This document shows positions 19,662 through 21,435 of a stretch of 21,435 nt of DNA, piece after piece. Location: positions 1 to 21,435 of IMG/VR virus record IMGVR_UViG_3300005548_000041. The stretch is one strand, 5' to 3'. Positions within the stretch are counted from its first letter, which is position 1, and the number at the start of each line of letters is the position of its first letter. Made by a program: the position numbers and the translations under genes. Under the pieces are notes generated by a model. That model was not told the origin of the DNA and did not search any database. It saw only the letters and a list, made by a program, of their open reading frames with translations. This stretch comes from a virus.

Positions 19662-20401
19662 TGCCCGAATACGCGCCCGGCGCTGTCTACAGCCTGTTCG
19701 CCCTGATCCAGAAGGGCATTCCATCCGCCGGACTGGCCGGCATCATGGGTGACCCCGCCACACATACCTACGGCTATCACCGGTCCCGGAACTGGAACCG
19801 GCTACACAGCTCGCAAGGTTTTAGCGACTACTCGATCCGGTTGTCCCGGGATCTCGGCGGCGACGGGGACGCATGCAGCGCCCTGGACATCTCGCTCAGC
19901 CCGGACCTGATGAAAGCGGTCACCAACCGGCTGTTGCACGCAGCGAAAGCGAAGGACCCGCGGCTGAGTGCGCTGCGAGAGTTCTGCGGCACCCTCGATG
20001 GACGCAACACCTACCCGTGGGACCTGCCGACGAACTCCTCCGAGGGCGTCAACACGTGGGACTCCTCCCACCTCAGCCACGTGCACCTGTCGCTGTACCG
20101 CGACGCTGCCACCAACGCCGCCGCCCTCGCCCCGATCGCCGCAGTCATCACGACTCCGATCGAGACCACGTCCGGTAGCGGTACCCCCATCACGCCCGAG
20201 GAGGACGACATGACCCCAGTACAGGCCCAGATGCTCGCCTACGTCTACAACGAGATCCGCAGCGCGGTCGCCGTCGGACAACGCGACTTCGCCTCGACGG
20301 TGAAGGCGTCCTTGGGCACCGCGCAGAGCAATTTCAACCAGATCAAGGTGACCCAGGCGCAAATCGCCGCGGTCCAGGACGCAATGAAAGCGGGCAAGTA
20401 A
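19661..20401 (+). CDS. lysA: Endolysin, M15-like peptidase with C-terminal helical domain
   Basis: This 246-residue protein cuts peptidoglycan. Residues about 1-165 form the enzyme: GYHRSRNWNRLHS (H40), GDACSALDIS (D76) and SSHLSHVHLSL (H140, H142). These fit the zinc ligands of a VanY/M15-type peptidase, although the spacing differs from classical SxHxxGxAxD. A Ser/Thr/Pro linker (TTPIETTSGSGTPITPEE) leads to residues 184-246, a helical domain probably binding the wall or forming oligomers. An in-frame ATG with perfect AGGAGG begins that domain. GTG 19658 is an alternative start one codon earlier. No amidase or glycosidase motif is seen. Confidence 0.85.
   Translation: MPEYAPGAVYSLFALIQKGIPSAGLAGIMGDPATHTYGYHRSRNWNRLHSSQGFSDYSIRLSRDLGGDGDACSALDISLSPDLMKAVTNRLLHAAKAKDPRLSALREFCGTLDGRNTYPWDLPTNSSEGVNTWDSSHLSHVHLSLYRDAATNAAALAPIAAVITTPIETTSGSGTPITPEEDDMTPVQAQMLAYVYNEIRSAVAVGQRDFASTVKASLGTAQSNFNQIKVTQAQIAAVQDAMKAGK
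20199..20212 (+). promoter_or_regulatory. Internal ribosome site and start within endolysin gene
   Basis: AGGAGG (20199-20204) is a full complement of the 16S 3' end, five bases before ATG 20210-20212 and in the endolysin frame (residue 184). Use of this start would give a separate 63-residue C-terminal domain (20210-20401) beginning MTPVQAQMLAYVYNEI. The encoded residues here are E-E-D-D, in a linker where codon choice is flexible. Confidence 0.6.
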
Positions 20402-20832
20402 TGGCCGAGCACAGCATCGATAACGTCATCGAGGATGTGGAGAAGACCGTCTCGAAGTTCGCCCGGGCGATCGCCTTGAAGCGGGCCGGCATCACCGCTG
20501 TCGTAGGTGCCTTGCTGCAACTGGGTGTCCTTTTCGACGTGATCACACCGGACGAGTCATCGCACGTGACCGGGCTCATTCAGATCGGCCTCGCGACCCT
20601 CACCATGATCGGCGCGGGCCTCTGGATTCACAAAGGCGCGACGCCGGCGGACATCGCACTGGACCCGAAGGATTCCGACGGAGTGCCGCTGATCCGCGTC
20701 GACGCCGCCGCTCAGATTGCTACCCAGGCGGCGGCCGCGGCCGTGGCGGCACCGCCACCGAGCCCGGTCGACTTGGCCAGCCTCGACGCTGAAGCCGCCC
20801 AACTGTTGGGCAATCACAACCCACCGGTCTAG
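20401..20832 (+). CDS. Holin, two TM segments
   Basis: This 143-residue protein follows the endolysin with TAATG overlap. The first 28 residues are a charged helix. TM1 lies at about residues 30-48 (GITAVVGALLQLGVLFDVI) and TM2 at about 57-76 (VTGLIQIGLATLTMIGAGLW); a short polar D-E-S-S-H turn separates them. The tail is Ala/Pro-rich. Two TM helices next to an endolysin gene fit a class II holin of actinophages, which forms membrane holes that trigger lysis. The strong terminator 18 nt downstream ends the late operon. It is more convincing as the holin than the 4-TM protein at 18620, but pairing of both is possible. Confidence 0.82.
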   Translation: MAEHSIDNVIEDVEKTVSKFARAIALKRAGITAVVGALLQLGVLFDVITPDESSHVTGLIQIGLATLTMIGAGLWIHKGATPADIALDPKDSDGVPLIRVDAAAQIATQAAAAAVAAPPPSPVDLASLDAEAAQLLGNHNPPV

Positions 20833-20850
20833 CCGCTTCCGTTCTCCCTA

Positions 20851-20878
20851 CCTGCCCGGAATACCGTGGCGGGTTTTT
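20851..20878 (+). terminator. Strong intrinsic terminator after lysis genes
   Basis: CCTGCC-CGG (20851-20859), tetraloop AATA (20860-20863) and CCG-T-GGCGGG (20864-20873) form a nine-pair stem with one bulged T and one G-T pair, followed by five T (20874-20878). It is the best terminator in the window and probably the end of the main late transcript. The next ATG starts only 24 nt later. Confidence 0.85.
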
Positions 20879-20902
20879 CATGCGCCCCAAAGGAGAAACC
20901 TG

Positions 20903-21435
20903 ATGACCAGCAACGTCCGCACCTTCATCACGAAGCGAGCCCTGGTCGCTTCCGCTGCGGCTCTGGCCATCGTGGGCCTGGTCGGCTTCGGTGTCGCCGC
21001 AGGCCCATCGGGCAACGCTGTCACCTTGGCCGACATCCCGCAGGTCGCACCGTCTTGCGCCCCGCTAGCCGTCTCGACCCCAAGCCTGAGCGCGGACGGC
21101 AGCTCCTACGGGTTCGACGTTGCTGGTACCCATTGCGTCGTCCCGGCCCCGCCGACTCCGGCACCGAGCACCGTGGTCACGACCGTCACGCCGACCGCAA
21201 CGCCCACCAGCACCGCGCCGACCTCGAGCGTCACGCCGACGCCCACCCCGACGCCTACCGTCGTTCCGGCAGGTTTCCCGAACGCGGGCACCACCGGTGT
21301 GCCGGCGGGCACGGTGCTCACGAAACGCGGCGGCTTCAAGGTCACCGCATCCAACTCGACCTACCAAAACCTGGAAATCGACGGCTGCGTGACCTTCGGC
21401 TCGGGCGTGGCCAACGTCGTTTTCCGCAACGTCCT
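20903..21435 (+). CDS. Secreted right-handed beta-helix-like protein, 3' truncated by window edge
   Basis: ATG 20903 is preceded by AAAGGAG (20889-20895), and the frame stays open to the edge (177 residues). Residues about 1-33 are a Sec signal peptide: basic start (RTFITKRA) and a hydrophobic ALVASAAALAIVGLVGFGVA core. A small domain with two cysteines (PSCAPLAV, GTHCVVPA) is followed by a long Thr/Pro linker (VTPTATPTSTAP, VTPTPTPTPTVV). Then FPNAGTTGVPAGTVLT begins a region with GFKVTASNSTYQNLEIDGCV, resembling the first coils of parallel beta-helix proteins of the pectate-lyase fold. I recall similar proteins in actinophages. The cargo is exported from the host cell or carried on virions; function unknown. 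Confidence 0.75.
   Translation, partial: MTSNVRTFITKRALVASAAALAIVGLVGFGVAAGPSGNAVTLADIPQVAPSCAPLAVSTPSLSADGSSYGFDVAGTHCVVPAPPTPAPSTVVTTVTPTATPTSTAPTSSVTPTPTPTPTVVPAGFPNAGTTGVPAGTVLTKRGGFKVTASNSTYQNLEIDGCVTFGSGVANVVFRNV

Noticed and set aside
21160-21265. Short tandem repeat or CRISPR-like pattern of ACGCC/CGACC units
   Set aside because: This is a Thr-Pro linker encoded by repetitive GC-rich codons inside the secreted protein gene. There are no spacers.
1-21435. tRNA genes, rRNA genes, insertion sequences, integrase or attachment sites
   Set aside because: I looked for cloverleaf arms, transposase motifs and recombinase signatures and saw none. Weak or degenerate cases cannot be excluded by eye.

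Overview
The window is the late (virion assembly and lysis) region of a long-tailed siphovirus, either a phage genome or a prophage, from a high-GC actinobacterium. The codon bias is strongly G/C-ending. The host is inferred to belong to the mycolic-acid group (Rhodococcus, Nocardia, Gordonia or relatives). The reasons are the small-gene repertoire next to the terminase, the style of the terminase and MuF-like proteins, and an endolysin of a type I associate with phages of those hosts. No host gene, integrase, repressor of a classical type, replication gene, tRNA or CRISPR array is visible. All assignments come from reading motifs and gene order; nothing was searched.

Layout. (1) 1-1011: a zinc-ribbon protein cut by the left edge, a small HTH protein, and a convergent minus-strand HTH gene. 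The latter is read from a near-symmetrical divergent promoter at about 1018-1063. (2) 1070-2473: short genes of the genome-end type. Three encode tiny membrane proteins set between two terminator-like hairpins; two encode small conserved phage proteins, followed by an HNH endonuclease. (3) 2474-2625: a non-coding stretch with C-runs and inverted repeats, the best candidate for the cos/packaging region. (4) 2626-11352: head and connector genes in canonical order: TerS, TerL, portal, MuF-like, scaffold, major capsid, four neck proteins and major tail protein. (5) 11447-18594: tail tip and tail length genes: chaperone G and G-T with a textbook -1 frameshift site, tape measure (about 1203 aa), Dit-like, Tal-like and a fibre with YadA-like head repeats. 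(6) 18620-20832: lysis region with three membrane proteins, an M15-like peptidase endolysin and a two-TM holin, closed by a strong intrinsic terminator. (7) 20903-21435: the start of a secreted right-handed beta-helix-like protein cut by the right edge.

The genes work as one rightward late operon with mostly 1-4 nt stop/start overlaps. HNH and the terminase pair cut and load DNA through the portal, the scaffold and MuF-like protein build the procapsid, and the neck proteins join the head to a tube of major tail protein. Tube length is set by the tape measure with help from the frameshifted chaperone. The tip proteins bind the cell, and holin plus endolysin release progeny. Hairpins sit in several of the few real intergenic gaps (before scaffold, capsid, major tail protein and tail chaperones) and may tune mRNA processing or attenuation.

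The points most worth a second look are: an in-frame internal start with a perfect AGGAGG inside the endolysin gene; beta-rich domains apparently inserted into the major capsid, major tail and Tal-like proteins; two start-associated repeated sequences (TGACCCTGGAGGTC, and CAACTAAATAGRGAG) that each sit at two ribosome-binding regions far apart; the symmetrical divergent promoter with a probably leaderless HTH transcript; and the terminator followed immediately by a secreted beta-helix gene.
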